DNA from: Epiperipatus broadwayi
Lineage: Eukaryota; Onychophora; Udeonychophora; Euonychophora; Peripatidae
Assembly (NCBI GenBank): GCA_028023455.1
Contig: JAQFVV010012400.1
Location: 9,910,248 to 9,974,247, forward strand
Reading direction: 5' to 3'
DNA length: 64,000 bases
Within the stretch, counting starts at the first letter, position 1. Every line of letters starts with the position of its first letter. Below, piece by piece: positions 53,045-64,000 of this stretch. The notes below the pieces were generated by a model. It was given only the letters and a program-made list of their open reading frames with translations. It was not told where the DNA came from and ran no database searches. The position numbers and the translations under genes are program-made.

Positions 53045-53760
53045 ATTTTGAAAAGATTCTTCAAAACCTTAGAATATTGTTCACCATTTATTAGTTTTTA
53101 AAATAATTTTTTTATGTAAATCAATATGTGTATATATATATAACTATCCATATGGGAAAACATTGCATTGTAACTTTGATTTATCATTGATAGAACTGTT
53201 TGAAAAGTGATGAATCCATAAAAATAAAAAAATAAAAAAATTCTGGGTTGTTGATTTCAGGACCAAAGATAACATATAATAGATGCAGAAAAATGATCTG
53301 TATATATGATGGATTGAAAGTTCACTGTATTATGAATCCATTTAATGGTAGAATGCAATCTTTATATATATTACAGAACCATAATAAGTAAATAAATAAA
53401 TTGTTGTGGGTTTTTTTCCACAAAATCATCTTTATTTTCCAAGTCTCCCATCTGATCCTTGTTATCATTACTGTGCATTGTGATATTCTGCCTCAAATAA
53501 AAAAAAAATATAATCAAGTTAAAAAGAGAAGTGTTAGTGAAAGTTTCACATTCTGAGGCATTCATTAATCTATAATCTAGACAAAATTACATGATTTTTT
53601 AAATTTCTATAAATTTAAAATTTTATCACTTAGATAAATTAAGATTTATTCTAATAATATATATGTGTATACTTTAAATTGTTGATTGTTATTGATATTG
53701 GGATTGTTTAAGTATTAATGATATATATTGTATTTAATGTTTTCATGTTTACATGATGTA
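53045..53760. other. AT-rich DNA between LINE and Penelope remnants
   Basis: No supported feature; the 64-codon frame at 53,371-53,565 is motif-free. Confidence 0.45.
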
Positions 53761-53899
53761 AATAAAGTAGTTTATGGGTTAAACCATGTGTTATTTTTGA
53801 TTACTTCCCAATGTTTTAATAAAATAGCATCCTCCATTGCCAAGGTTAACTTTTCAAAGAAAAATGTTAGATCTCAAATAGTAATGAGATTGAGGGTGC

Positions 53900-54450
53900 G
53901 GTAAAGAATGAGATTGAGCATGAAGTTGTTGAGTATTCAGAATATATGGATTAATAAATGTTTATTGTCTTCACTTTCATCATTAGTTGATTTCAAGTTT
54001 ATATTAGAAGAAAGTGATAAAATAAGTGGTCTCCATAAGGCTGGAATTTGTTGTGCTTCATCAGTTCTATTAAAACCAGTTGATCTTTTTAATATTTTAT
54101 CCAAATCATATTTTTTTCAAATTAGCAAGTATTTCAGCATTATCAAAATTAGGTTTGTGATCAATTTCTAAAAAATTTGAAGAAAAAACTGGTATATTTA
54201 ACTTCTGATTAAAGACATTTTTATGTTCATTAATTCTGATGTTAATTTGTCAATTAGACTGACCTACATAGGCTTCCAAGCATTGTAAACATGGAATTTC
54301 ATAAGCACTCTGGTATTCCAAAAGTACTCTGTCTTTAGGTTTATGGAAAAAATCACCAATTTTTTTGCTAATGGAAAAAGTAGTCTTTATGTTAGAATTA
54401 GATAATCTATTGATTTTATCAGTGACTCCTTTAATATATGGTAAAACCAT
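53900..54450 (-). pseudogene. GIY-YIG endonuclease region of the Penelope-like copy
   Basis: The open piece 54,250-54,450 carries V-L-P-Y-I-K-G-V-T-D-K-I and ends E-I-P-C-L-Q-C-L-E-A-Y-V-G-Q-S-N, where the Y-V-G-Q stands for the Y-I-G-Q/T of the GIY-YIG domain after the I-P-C cysteine pair. The minus strand continues, after a stop, with R-I-N-E-H-K, F-D-N-A-E-I-L-A, in the order expected for the C-terminal half. Penelope-like elements use this domain to cut target DNA. The initial GIY is replaced (E-I-P), and stops follow. Confidence 0.7.
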
Positions 54451-54560
54451 TCTATAACTAGTTGAATTATTAATTTTATCCTCTTTCTTTTTTTTTTTAG
54501 TATGAATGCTATGTAACGCCTTATTGTAACCATTAGAAAGTAGAATATTTTTTGTTAATT

Positions 54561-55295
54561 CTATTTCTTGAATAAGATTATATTTTTCAGAGAAAGATTT
54601 TTTGCTACAGAAAATGTTTGCACAGGATGATGATAAGAATTAAAATATTTGTTTGTATGGATGGATTTTTTATAAACCAATACTGATAAGGTGTCGTCAC
54701 ATTTTCTTGCAATCAAAACATCTAGAAAAGAAAGTGATTTGTTATTTTTAACTACCATAATAAACTTAATATTAGGATGCCAGTCATTAAGAAAAACAAG
54801 AGAAGAGTTCAATGCATCAATACCATGAGACCATATAACAAATGTATCATCTACATCTCTGAGCCAAATAGATTTCTTAATAACTGCATTTAATACTTTA
54901 TTTTCAAAATTATTCATGAAGAGATCAGTAAGTATAGGTGATAGTGGAGATCCCATAGAAAATCCTTTAATTTGTTTATATTTTTGAAAATCATGAATAA
55001 AAAGTGTATTTTCATGGCAATGTTTTGCTAGTAGAATAATAAAATCAGGTAAATTATTGTATTGAGCTATTATAGATAAAGTTTCTTCAACTGAAATACT
55101 AATAAACATAGAAGATACCTCAAAACTAACCAGTAAGTCAGTTTTAGTTAATTTTAAGTTTTTAATTACAGAAATAAAATGACTTGAATTTTTAATTTTG
55201 GATGAAATGTTATCTGTCAATGGTTGTAAGCATTGGGCTAAATATTTAGCCAAAGCATGTGTGAGAGAATCAATAGCAGACACAATAGGCCACAA
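54561..55295 (-). pseudogene. Penelope reverse transcriptase core
   Basis: The 244-codon frame shows the Penelope RT in order: P-I-V-S-A-I-D-S (near residue 3), S-F-E-V-S-S-M-F-I-S-I near residue 56 (motif A; the family has D-V-S-S-L-F-T-N-I), K-G-F-S-M-G-S-P-L-S-P-I near residue 109, W-L-R-D-V-D-D-T-F near residue 143 (motif C; the usual Y before V-D-D is D here), and S-F-L-D-V-L-I near residue 187. The motif A aspartate is changed to E. Together with the D in place of Y this argues that the enzyme is dead, although the frame is otherwise long. Upstream residues continue without a stop to about 55,400. Confidence 0.8.
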
Positions 55296-55399
55296 TAGTA
55301 TCTCAGGGTTATGAATTTTAGGCAGACTATAAAATTTAGGATATAATGAAGAGCCTTCTCTTGGAGAAATTTTAATTTTTATATTCTCATCTATATTTT

Positions 55400-55920
55400 G
55401 TCTTTTTTTTTTTTTTTTTTATAAATACGTCAGAGGCCCTCTAACAATCTTTTTATAAGTGTCATCATTTAATAAATTTAAAATGTTATTATTATAATCT
55501 AAACGATTAAGTACAACAGTCCAATTACCTTTATCTACTGGAATAATTACAATAGAATTATATTTTTTTATTTTGTTGTTTATTAGAATTATGAAATGCA
55601 ACAAATTCTCCTTTAGATAAATTACTTTTTGATGGTTTTACATTTTTTAAGACATCATAAACTTCAAACTAATAAGATTAGCAGTGTGCAAGTCTATATT
55701 TTTAAAAGAAAACTGTATTGCATACAATATTTTCAACTGGAATACGTTTAGGAGCCAGCACATAATTAAAACTTTTTTCCAATAGAGAAATTTTATTTGA
55801 GGAAAATTGATGATTAGATTATTTTTTTACAAATCAATTGATGTATGTTTAGTAAATTGTTTTTTTCTTTTTAGTTATCAATAAAGCTAGTTTCTTTTTT
55901 TGTTTAAAAAGTTTTAAATT
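55400..55920 (-). pseudogene. N-terminal region of the Penelope-like protein
   Basis: Minus-strand frames show K-L-F-K-Q-K-K-K-L-A near 55,900, N-Y-V-L-A-P-K-R-I-P-V-E-N near 55,755, and the open piece 55,419-55,604 with V-I-I-P-V-D-K-G-N-W-T-V-V-L, the Penelope motif I-V-I-L-P-A-D-K-G-N-A-T-V-V. An 18-base A run (minus strand, 55,403-55,420) separates this piece from the RT core and puts it out of frame. The P-K-x-Y-S-L-P-K-I-H-N-P motif follows the run. Confidence 0.7.
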
Positions 55921-56012
55921 ATGAATCTTTGATAGATCGGAAATAAACAATATTATCAAAAATAGACCAGAGAACTGGGTGAATAATACTGCATAATATT
56001 ATATGTTCTTTT

Positions 56013-57143
56013 AGCAAAAAAGCAAACTTAATTGGCTCAGATATGTGGATGATACATTTGTTATATGGCCTCATGGTATTGATACTTTGAATTGTTTTCT
56101 TGTTTTTCTTAATGATTGCCATCCTAATATTAAGTTTACTATGATAGTTGAAAATAAATCACTTTTTTTTCTAGTTGTTTTGATTGCAAGAAATGTGATA
56201 ACTCTTTATCAATATTGGTTTACAGAAAATCCACTCATACAAACAGATATTTTAATTTTAATTTTCATCATTATTCTGTGCAAATATTTTCTGTAGCAAA
56301 AAAATCTTTTGACTAGACCTTATAGCTTGTCTAAAAATCATCTTACTCAAGAAATAGAACTAATAAAAAATATTCTACTTTCTAACAGTTACAATAAAAA
56401 CATCATATGTACTGCATTACATGGCATTAATACTAAAAAGAAAAAAGAAGATAAAATTAATAATTCAACTAGTTATAGAGTGGTTTTACCATATATTAAA
56501 GGAGTCACTGATAAAATCAGTAGAAGACTATCTAATTTTAATATAAAGACTACTTTTTGCACTAGCAAAAAAAATAGTGATTTTTTTTCATAAACCTAAA
56601 AACAGAGTACTTTTGGATTACCTGGATGTTTATGAAATTCCATGTTTACAGTACTCAAAAAGCTATGTAGGTCCATCTATTAGACAAATTAATGTCAGAA
56701 TTAATGAACATTAAAATGCCTTTAATCAGAAGTTAAATAAATCATTTTTTAGTTCACAACCTGATTTTGATAATGCTAAAATACTTGCTAAATTGGAAAA
56801 GTAGATTTGAGAACCATGAGGAAGTCGATTGAAATATTAAAAAGACCAACTGGTTTAAATAAAATTGATGAAGCACAACATATTCCAGACCTTATTTGAT
56901 CTCTTCTAATATTATTGGTGAAACTGAAGAAAATAAACATTTTGTTAATCCATGCATTCTGAATGCTCAGTTACTTTACGCTCAATCTTATTCTTTACCT
57001 CATATTCAATCTCATTACTATTTAAGATCTAATATTTTTTTTTTTTGTTGAAAAATTAACCTTGACAATGGTGGGTACTATTTTGTCAAAATATTGGGAA
57101 ATAATCAAAAACAACACTCAGTTTAATCCAAAAATTACTTTAT
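56013..57143 (+). mobile_element. Penelope-like retroelement, 5'-truncated plus-strand copy, head to head with the first
   Basis: The copy begins in the RT, just before motif C, and runs to the same 3' end as the minus-strand copy (AACACTCAGTTTAATCC near 57,112). Over shared stretches the two differ by scattered substitutions, so they are not a recent local inversion. This partial inverted arrangement resembles that described for Penelope elements in Drosophila virilis, where a 5'-truncated copy lies next to a longer one. Confidence 0.8.
56040..56790 (+). pseudogene. Penelope RT C-terminus and GIY-YIG remnant (plus-strand copy)
   Basis: The start reads W-L-R-Y-V-D-D-T-F (intact motif C with tyrosine), then F-F-L-V-V-L-I where the other copy has F-L-D-V-L-I. 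The piece 56,309-56,593 has L-T-Q-E-I-E-L-I and V-L-P-Y-I-K-G-V-T-D-K-I, and later frames show Y-V-G-P/Q-like and I-N-E-H-like residues near 56,680-56,710. Each stretch is interrupted by stops. It lacks the RT front half entirely, so it was never functional at this site. Confidence 0.7.
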
Positions 57144-57149
57144 ATATAT

Positions 57150-59300
57150 ATTAATTTTTTGACTCTGAAGTTAGGATCATTAAGGTATAGAATAGTGTTA
57201 CATGTTATGCTTAATATCATTTCTGATAATTTAACTAGACTTGTCATCGCTATGACTAATTATTACATCTCAAATCTTTAGGTATGTCTTAATATAATGA
57301 AGCCTCTTCATTTAATAAGATGTATTTATTTTTTATTTTGTTTGTAAATGCAGTTTATAAATATATTAATATGCTTATTTGATAGAAGTACCGCTTTTAT
57401 CTTTTTTAGTTTATCATTTTGCATTATGCTTATTCTGAGCAGATTCTATAATACTGGAAATAGCCAAATTAAAACTTAAAGATTGCCAGACCATATCAGA
57501 TAGCTGTGGAAATAAATAAAAAAATCTTAGCTTCATAAATTTAATGGAGATATTAATGTGAACCTGTCATTTAAGTGTTTAAATACCAAATGATTTCCTA
57601 AACAATTCCTTATGCTTATTTTTTAACTACTTTAAGATATTAGAAAAATTATCTAACTGCTTTAGTAGTTTATCAAAAATGAATTTTAAGTATTATTTTT
57701 TTAAAATAAATTTTCATACATTATATTATATTATATTGTTTGTGCAAATGTTATTAAAAAGTTAGTAGGCTGTTTATTCATAGGAAAACTGGAGAGGGCA
57801 GCAAACTTTAATTGCTAGATATTATTAAAAAATTGGAGCATTATTAAAGTTTGTGTCTACCCAACAGATTGAACTACATATCAATGATCACAGAAAAAAA
57901 TAGACAAAATTTGTATAATTGTAATACCTATTTTTAGCAATTAGCTAATACAAAAGAATAGTTCTTGGTTTATGTTTTGCATAATAAATAGAAACATATC
58001 TCTTTATTTTTATTTTCTCTTAAATGAAATGTGTTTTTATTTATTATTAACTGATAAGAAATAAAATGTTCATATTTTTAGTGCATGAAAAAAATAATAA
58101 TAATAAAATTCATGGCATTAAATGTGATAAATAATATCATGCAAATAATATATTTAACAAGCAAAACAATACAGAATGAATAGATCTTGTTTTATATTTT
58201 GTGTAATAAATAAAGATATGTTTCATTTGTGAAAAAATAAAAATTATTTATGGTTTAGCAAATTAAAAACAATCCATGACATTAAGTGTAATATATAAAA
58301 ATATGACAATAATCTATTTATCAAGTAAACGGATGCTTAGTATTTTATTTAGTAGAACAATAAATACATAAGAAAGTAATTGATAGCAATAATTTGTGTT
58401 AAGTGTAAGTAATCCATAAGAAATTTCAGAAAACAATGAGAACTCATTGATCCGTAATTTCAAAATAATAGTAAATATCTGATAGCTTTATTATCTATAA
58501 TATGAGATTCAACAGTCAGGATCTATTTAAATCAGAAATGGTAAAATTTTTAATGAAAATTTTATAATGATTTTCATAGTTCAATAATCACTGAAGAAGA
58601 GAGAAAATTCTCAAAATAAATTATACTTCCATGCTTGTATAGTAAAGACTATTTTTAATGTCAGTATTATATTTTTAATTTATTTATTTTTTTAAATTAT
58701 TAAATATTTATTTTTTAATAGGTATGTGATGTTTTGGTTTTTTGTTTAAATATATTTGATTTTTAATAGAAAATCAGCTTAATGAAAATTTATATGATTA
58801 TATAATAGGAAATGGTTTTATCCATAGCTAGAAATATTGACTTTTAATATTTTTAAGTTTATTTTAATTATTAGAACATGTTATTTTAATAAATATATAT
58901 AAAGATTTGATAAGTAGGTTTTTTTTTTATATTAAATATATCTTTTTAGATTAAAGACTGGAAATAAATCCATTCTTTTGCTAACTTTATTAATGTTTAT
59001 TAACTTTTTTTACCATTTGCAAAATTGATATTCTATTATAAAGTTTATTTTTAATATTAAAATAGAAGTATAGTATATATATAATAAGATGTAATTAAAG
59101 GAGATTTGAACTTATACTTTAAATGAAATTTATCTAAAACATAAAAATTTGATACAGAATAAATTTTTTTGATTAAAAAATACAACTGAGGGAAAATTAT
59201 AGAAAGAAAATGAGCAAAAAATGCCCATATGTGTGTTGCAAAACATATTTTGTGTAAGGGTTAAGTAAAATCCTGAAAATAATAGGGCAAATAATAACAA
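57150..59300. other. AT-rich DNA, no gene supported
   Basis: Only composition-driven short frames and A/T tracts were seen. Confidence 0.5.
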
Positions 59301-59301
59301 C

Positions 59302-59420
59302 AATCAAATGGATTTATTGCTCAAGAGTTCATAAGTTTTAGCATCAGAAGTATTCCCACTAGAAATTGATTCAAGGCCCTAATGCTGCACTGAATTACAC
59401 AGCTCATAAAGCCAAATACA
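59302..59420 (+). mobile_element. Old SINE-like repeat, copy B
   Basis: CAAATGGATTTATTGC, then AGTTCATAAGTTTTAGCATCAG and a B-box-like TTGATTCAAGGCC, follow the order of copy A at 26,505. Substitutions are many. Confidence 0.4.
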
Positions 59421-59939
59421 AATAAATAATTTAAATTTCAAAACACCAATTCATTTATGACAAGAATTATATTAGGTAAAATTATGAAAATAAATAATAC
59501 TTTAGGGATATGGTCAAATATTAAAAAAAATATATTTTTACATATTGTAATTTTTATTAAAACATTATTTCTCTTCATTCTGCACTAATGTATGGTTGTA
59601 AATATTGTAATGGGATGGAATGGTGGAGTGAACCTGGGGTGATGGCAAATCATCATTAACCCCAAGCCAATCAAATTTAAAATTTACAAATTAATTATTA
59701 AAGTAATGAGGAATATGAGGAATATCAAAAATATATATAAGTAATGTTATATTAAAGAGAGCATGAGATTAGAGAATCTCTGAGAGATCAACTAGTTATT
59801 CCTCAGAGCAACCATAATAATTAACGCTTTTATATCAACCAGCATTATTATAAGTTCAAGTAAATACTAGTAATACTCAAAACACAAATTGTTCATCATC
59901 ATGAATGATCCCATCAAAAGAAATCAATATAAATCAATA

Positions 59940-60020
59940 CAGTAAATCAACAGTCTGGTGACTGGATTGGAAATGGGTCTTCTGTAGATGAGGCTAACTA
60001 CTGAGCCTTTGCCAGCTTGG
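59940..60020 (-). mobile_element. Possible tRNA-derived SINE head
   Basis: On the minus strand GGCTCAGTAGTTAGCC is close to a Pol III A box (TGGCTCAGTGGTTAG), and CATTTCCAATCCAG about 25 bp later is a decayed B box. No acceptor pairing was found. Confidence 0.35.
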
Positions 60021-60024
60021 AGTA

Positions 60025-61200
60025 ATTATTGACACCATTAATTTGGATGCACCACTTAAGTGCTAATCCATTAAAATACATAATCATCCAAAAATCAGAA
60101 AAACAATAATGCTGGGACATTAAAGCATGCTGACCATCATCAATGCTCTGGCCACTTAATACCATTATTGTACTGGCCATCTATAAACCTAATTTCTAAT
60201 AGACTAAACTAAATAAAATGTAGTGCAGGAATTTTAAAGAATATAATCCTCATGCCAAGCTTGGACAATATCATACTGGCTGCCCCTCATTATTTATATA
60301 TTTATCCCATGTTCGAATCTAGCTCAGAGAACATAAGCTCTATTATTGTTATGGTGACCAAGAGATGCTGCAATACAATTTTAACAATTGAATAAGTTTA
60401 TTAACAATAAAAAAATGATTTTAATTATCTATTGGATATGGCTCTACAATTAGAAGCCTTCTGATTTTGATTAACATACAATAAAAAAAATTATCACATT
60501 CTGATTTACAAGATTAATATACAAATTTCAAGTTATTATATTGATTACTTCTTAATAGGTTTCTATAAATGCGCATATATATATATATCCGTACACTAGA
60601 CACACATTTTATAATATACAATGAAAACATTTCATCTGACATTTAACAAAATTTAAAAATGACTAAAATTTTTTATATTTGTTCTATTTAACAAGCATTG
60701 ATCTATATGCGCACACATACACGTGTGTGCATGTAATTTCTGAACATATTTAAATTGTCCTACAATAAACATTTTTAGTACTTACTTTTAAATTGTATTT
60801 TTCATAATTAATTCCATTTGGAAAACATACATAAATTTTACACATATACGTGTGTATAAACAAAATATAGATATAATTTTAAATTAGTTATCAGTTGTTT
60901 TTAAAATATCAGTTTATAAGTTCCTCTTTTTTTCTTTCAAAAATATAACAATCTTGATGGGATTATTGTTGATTGAATAATTAAAAATGTTTTTAAACAT
61001 AAAAATATAGATTTAAAATATTTTCACTTATTTTCTTGAAAAAACAAGTATAATAGTGTATATCAATTAAATCTTCATTTTTAGATGTTTAACTAAAGCA
61101 AAATTGTTTTTTAAAATGTTTTTAATATATAACACTGCCCTTTAGATAAATCAGCATACATATAATTACTTCTTCAGCAACTGATGGTTTCTCTTGATGG
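60025..61200. other. AT-rich DNA, no gene seen
   Basis: A B-box-like GTTCGAATC occurs near 60,313 without a partner A box. Otherwise only microsatellite-like CA/TA tracts (for example 60,575-60,620). Confidence 0.45.
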
Positions 61201-61209
61201 AGACCAATT

Positions 61210-61680
61210 CAGGTAATAATAAGGTATGTTGGCATTTCATGAGTTCTCTACTGTCTAGGATTTGATGAACTTCGCCAGAAAACTGTTTTCCAGAACACTT
61301 TTAAGGATATGAATTTCAACACAAAGAAATGGGTCATTTTCTCCATGTGAATTCAAATTCCACTATTATGAATCAATAGACTGCTGCTGGATTTTCTGCC
61401 TTGATTTCAGTTACATCTCATGGGAGCTTTGTATAAATCAGCCATCCATCTCTTTGGCCAGCTAAAACCAACTGCTGCAAACTTCAACTAGCTGCAACAA
61501 AATATTATAATCAACTTTGTAGCTGACCAATTCTTACAAAAACTACTATCCAGACTGCAGCCCTTTTATAGAATCATCTGAGGTGATAACAACACCTTGA
61601 TTGAAAACAGTTTTTTAATATCTGTAATCCCTTTTGAAAACAAACTTGAAATTTTTATCAAAGTGTGATGTACATGTTTT
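61210..61680 (-). mobile_element. Probable solo LTR or LTR fragment
   Basis: On the minus strand a TATA box in good context (GATTCTATAAAAGGGCTGCA, forward 61,556-61,575) is followed about 350 bp later by CCTTATTATTACC and TTGGTCTCC, which resembles an LTR end plus a T-G-G-type primer binding site. The block is less AT-rich than its flanks. Both boundaries are approximate, and no gag/pol or second LTR is present. Confidence 0.35.
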
Positions 61681-61684
61681 CACT

Positions 61685-64000
61685 TAGGGGATTTCTAATA
61701 GATGGAAATTTTGTTCAATTAATTAAAAAATTTCAAAAATACCATACTTGTTTTTAAATTTCAAAATCTGAATAATATTTTATTCAGACCTTTTTAAAAG
61801 TTTAATTTATAATAAAATTTTATTTTAAATCAGATGTTTTTAACCCTTTATTGTCATTATTATTCCAAGTGAAATGTAGAAAATATCTACAAAAATCAAT
61901 GCCTGTGTTTATTTCTACTTTTACTTTACATTATATATATGTGTACACACACAACTATGTTGCTGTGTGCCAACCCAGATGGCTACAATATATTATTGAC
62001 ATATTTTGTTACACTTTTGCCGTGAATTATTTTTAACTTGCTAAAATGTATATTGTTTTCACTTGCTTATAAATGAAACATTTTTTTATTTATTACACAA
62101 ATTATGAAATAAGATATGTTCATTTTGTGTTGGTGTGGTTACTAAATATATATGATATGGATTTTATATCTTTGGTAAATAAATTATTTTCATGCTTATA
62201 AATATGCCTATTTTATTTCTTAATAATTAGTTGTTGTTATTATTACATATATATGTGTCATTGATACATGACATATATCTTCATCTAGTAGGATTATCAT
62301 CAGAAAGTAAAGTTTAAAAAAAAAAAAAACTTTTCTTATTTTTAATTATGAAAATAACATGAGATATAAAAATATTTTTTTTCATATAGTATATAGAATA
62401 TATTTATAACTATATCCAACAGATGTTTAAAATAATGTTATGTAATATTTGTATTTAATAAAAGCTGTATTGTTGAATTATTATTAGTATTACATGACTT
62501 ATTTTAATAGGCACAATTATTAATCCAGCATAGTTCAGGAACTAAGGATGGTGGATTATCAAAATTCATCCTATGTAAGTTATTGTGAATTGTTTGTTTT
62601 AAATAAAATTAAATTCATATTAAAACTTAAATTATTACAAAAAATAAAATAGGTAAACCTAAATGTACTTAAGAATTACCACAGATTTAATTGTCTATTT
62701 GTAGATCCACAATGTAATTAATGAATAAAATCAGTAGACATAGTTGTAATGCATATCAATATGATCACTATAATTATAAATTTGTGAAAATTAAGTACAA
62801 AGTCAAAGATACTTAGTAGATTTTCTTTTTGCTGAAATCTCAAATTATCAGTCAACTACTTGCATAGTAGTTCACTTCATTCATGGCCATCTTGCAGATG
62901 CTTAAAACCTTTGGCAATACTTGTCTGTATAATATACTTTTTTAACATATCTATTTCCGACATGCAATTTAATTTAAAAATTGTGTATATTAAATTATGA
63001 TAATGAGTTATGAAAAAGACTATAGAGTAATAAATTATGTGAGAAAGAACCCATTTACTTATGTATACATTTAAATATGAGTGATTATATTTGTGGTATA
63101 TTTACTAAGCATAGAATTTTTAAAACCAATTGATATTGCATCCTACAATTTGGGTGGAATTATATTTACAATTCAATTTTGGGAATTCCACAAGTTCAAT
63201 GATCAGTGTTTGTTTTTGCTCCTGTTGCCTGAAAAACTGGTTTTCACAAATAATATTTTTATTTTTTGTTTTAAATAATATATGACAGTCATAAGTAGGG
63301 AATAAATTTCATTATTAGTAGGCATGCTCTTTGAAAAACTGTCCTCCAATAGATGTCTTCAACTATGCAGTCATATTCTGTTGCTTTTTTGTTGTTAATA
63401 CAATTCTGTATTTATTGGGGAGGGGGTGTTTATATATAAATATTTTCTTCTTGGTAAGTGATGAAATGTAATTAATTGAAAAGGAAAGTAAGCCGTATAT
63501 TTATTACCTTCAATTTATATGACATAAATAAATAAATGTTTATATATTTGTTACACTTTTTTATTTATTTTTAAAGATATATATGTATTGAAAATATGCT
63601 AATATATTTGGAGTTTTTAAACAAATGTAGTAATTAATATGTTAGCATATGACCACATTTAAAAAAAAAAACATGCACTAGAGGAACAATGTATACTAAA
63701 GAATTACACCTGTGATAGATTAATTCTGTATTTCAGGGCCATTTTAAATAAACAGTTTTATTTAATAATTTACAATAATGTTACCTATCAGCATAAAATG
63801 ATAATACTTTTAGTGCAATAGCAAAGATGTGATTGAGTGTTCACTTTGAATACCTGAAATGGTTGATATAGTGTGTTTATGACATTTCACATATAACTAG
63901 ATATAAATTGAACTTAAGAATTTTCGTTTTTTTTTTTAATATTTTTTTTTTTAAACAGGTTATTGAAACTTTGAACATAATATATTAGGTCTTTGGTAAA
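61685..64000. other. AT-rich DNA to the end of the window
   Basis: No supported gene; short TA, T and A tracts and motif-free frames such as 63,081-63,278. Confidence 0.5.

Larger units (their letters stand above)
53765..55960 (-). mobile_element. Penelope-like retroelement, minus-strand copy
   Basis: From high to low coordinates the minus strand shows, in order, the N-terminal region, the RT and a GIY-YIG endonuclease remnant, the Penelope arrangement. Its 3' end (around 53,765, with TTTAACCCATAAACTACTTT on the minus strand) matches the 3' end of the plus-strand copy at 57,143. The 5' end meets the other copy near 55,960-56,013, so the two are head to head. Frameshifts, stops and an 18-bp A run show that it is inactive. 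Confidence 0.8.

Noticed and set aside
60240-60400. B-box-like GTTCGAATC at 60,313
   Set aside because: No partner A box at the right distance and no family match.

Overview
The window looks like non-genic, repeat-filled DNA from an animal nuclear genome. It is strongly AT-rich, has frequent homopolymer and TA tracts, lacks bacterial-style gene packing, and carries a mix of mobile elements typical of metazoans: RTE-type and Tx1/L1-like non-LTR retrotransposons, Penelope-like elements, a Merlin DNA transposon, hAT remnants, tRNA-derived SINEs and several foldback or MITE-like repeats. An invertebrate, perhaps a cephalopod mollusc, is a reasonable guess from this mix, but the sequence alone does not prove it. 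I found no host protein-coding gene that I can support. Two short open segments behind good splice-acceptor sequences (near 8,955 and 28,599) are listed as leads only.

Layout. 0-2.4 kb: AT-rich DNA with a 45-bp tandem duplication and a minus-strand SINE. 2.4-5.7 kb: one decayed but nearly full-length Tx1-like LINE, plus strand. 5.7-13.8 kb: no gene, one nested inverted repeat. 13.8-16.3 kb: two minus-strand retroelement copies with CAA/CAT-rich tails, one carrying an unassigned decayed coding segment. 17.2-18.0 kb: a solo repeat end, a long hairpin and a tRNA-like sequence. 18.7-21.9 kb: the tail of an RTE element interrupted by a 2.9-kb Merlin transposon with an intact transposase gene and an internal array of four nearly identical 199-bp repeats. 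22.3-23.2 kb: a decayed hAT transposase. 24.3-24.9 kb: an inverted-repeat element. 30.4-34.4 kb: a composite in which a GIY-YIG (Penelope-type) fragment and a SINE lie between long inverted arms, followed by a 5'-truncated Tx1-like copy and a decayed RTE copy. 36-46 kb: two tRNA-Gly-like retrocopies, a roughly 360-bp palindrome, a perfect 21-bp hairpin, a GC-elevated patch and a minisatellite. 47.8-51.1 kb: an almost intact RTE element with one 1-base frameshift and one stop. 51.1-53.0 kb: a MITE, a palindrome and a minus-strand LINE tail. 53.8-57.1 kb: two Penelope-like copies head to head. 57-64 kb: two SINE-like copies and a probable LTR remnant.

How the parts relate. Nearly all coding potential belongs to transposition. 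The two best-preserved elements are the Merlin (intact 294-residue transposase, matching terminal repeats) and the RTE copy at 48-51 kb (endonuclease plus reverse transcriptase). Older copies of the same RTE family lie at 18.7 and 32.9-34.4 kb, so the family has been active over a long time. Foldback structures are unusually common and several share sequence between loci. The Merlin with its internal satellite-like array, the capture of a Penelope endonuclease fragment between foldback arms, and the head-to-head Penelope pair are the most interesting structures.
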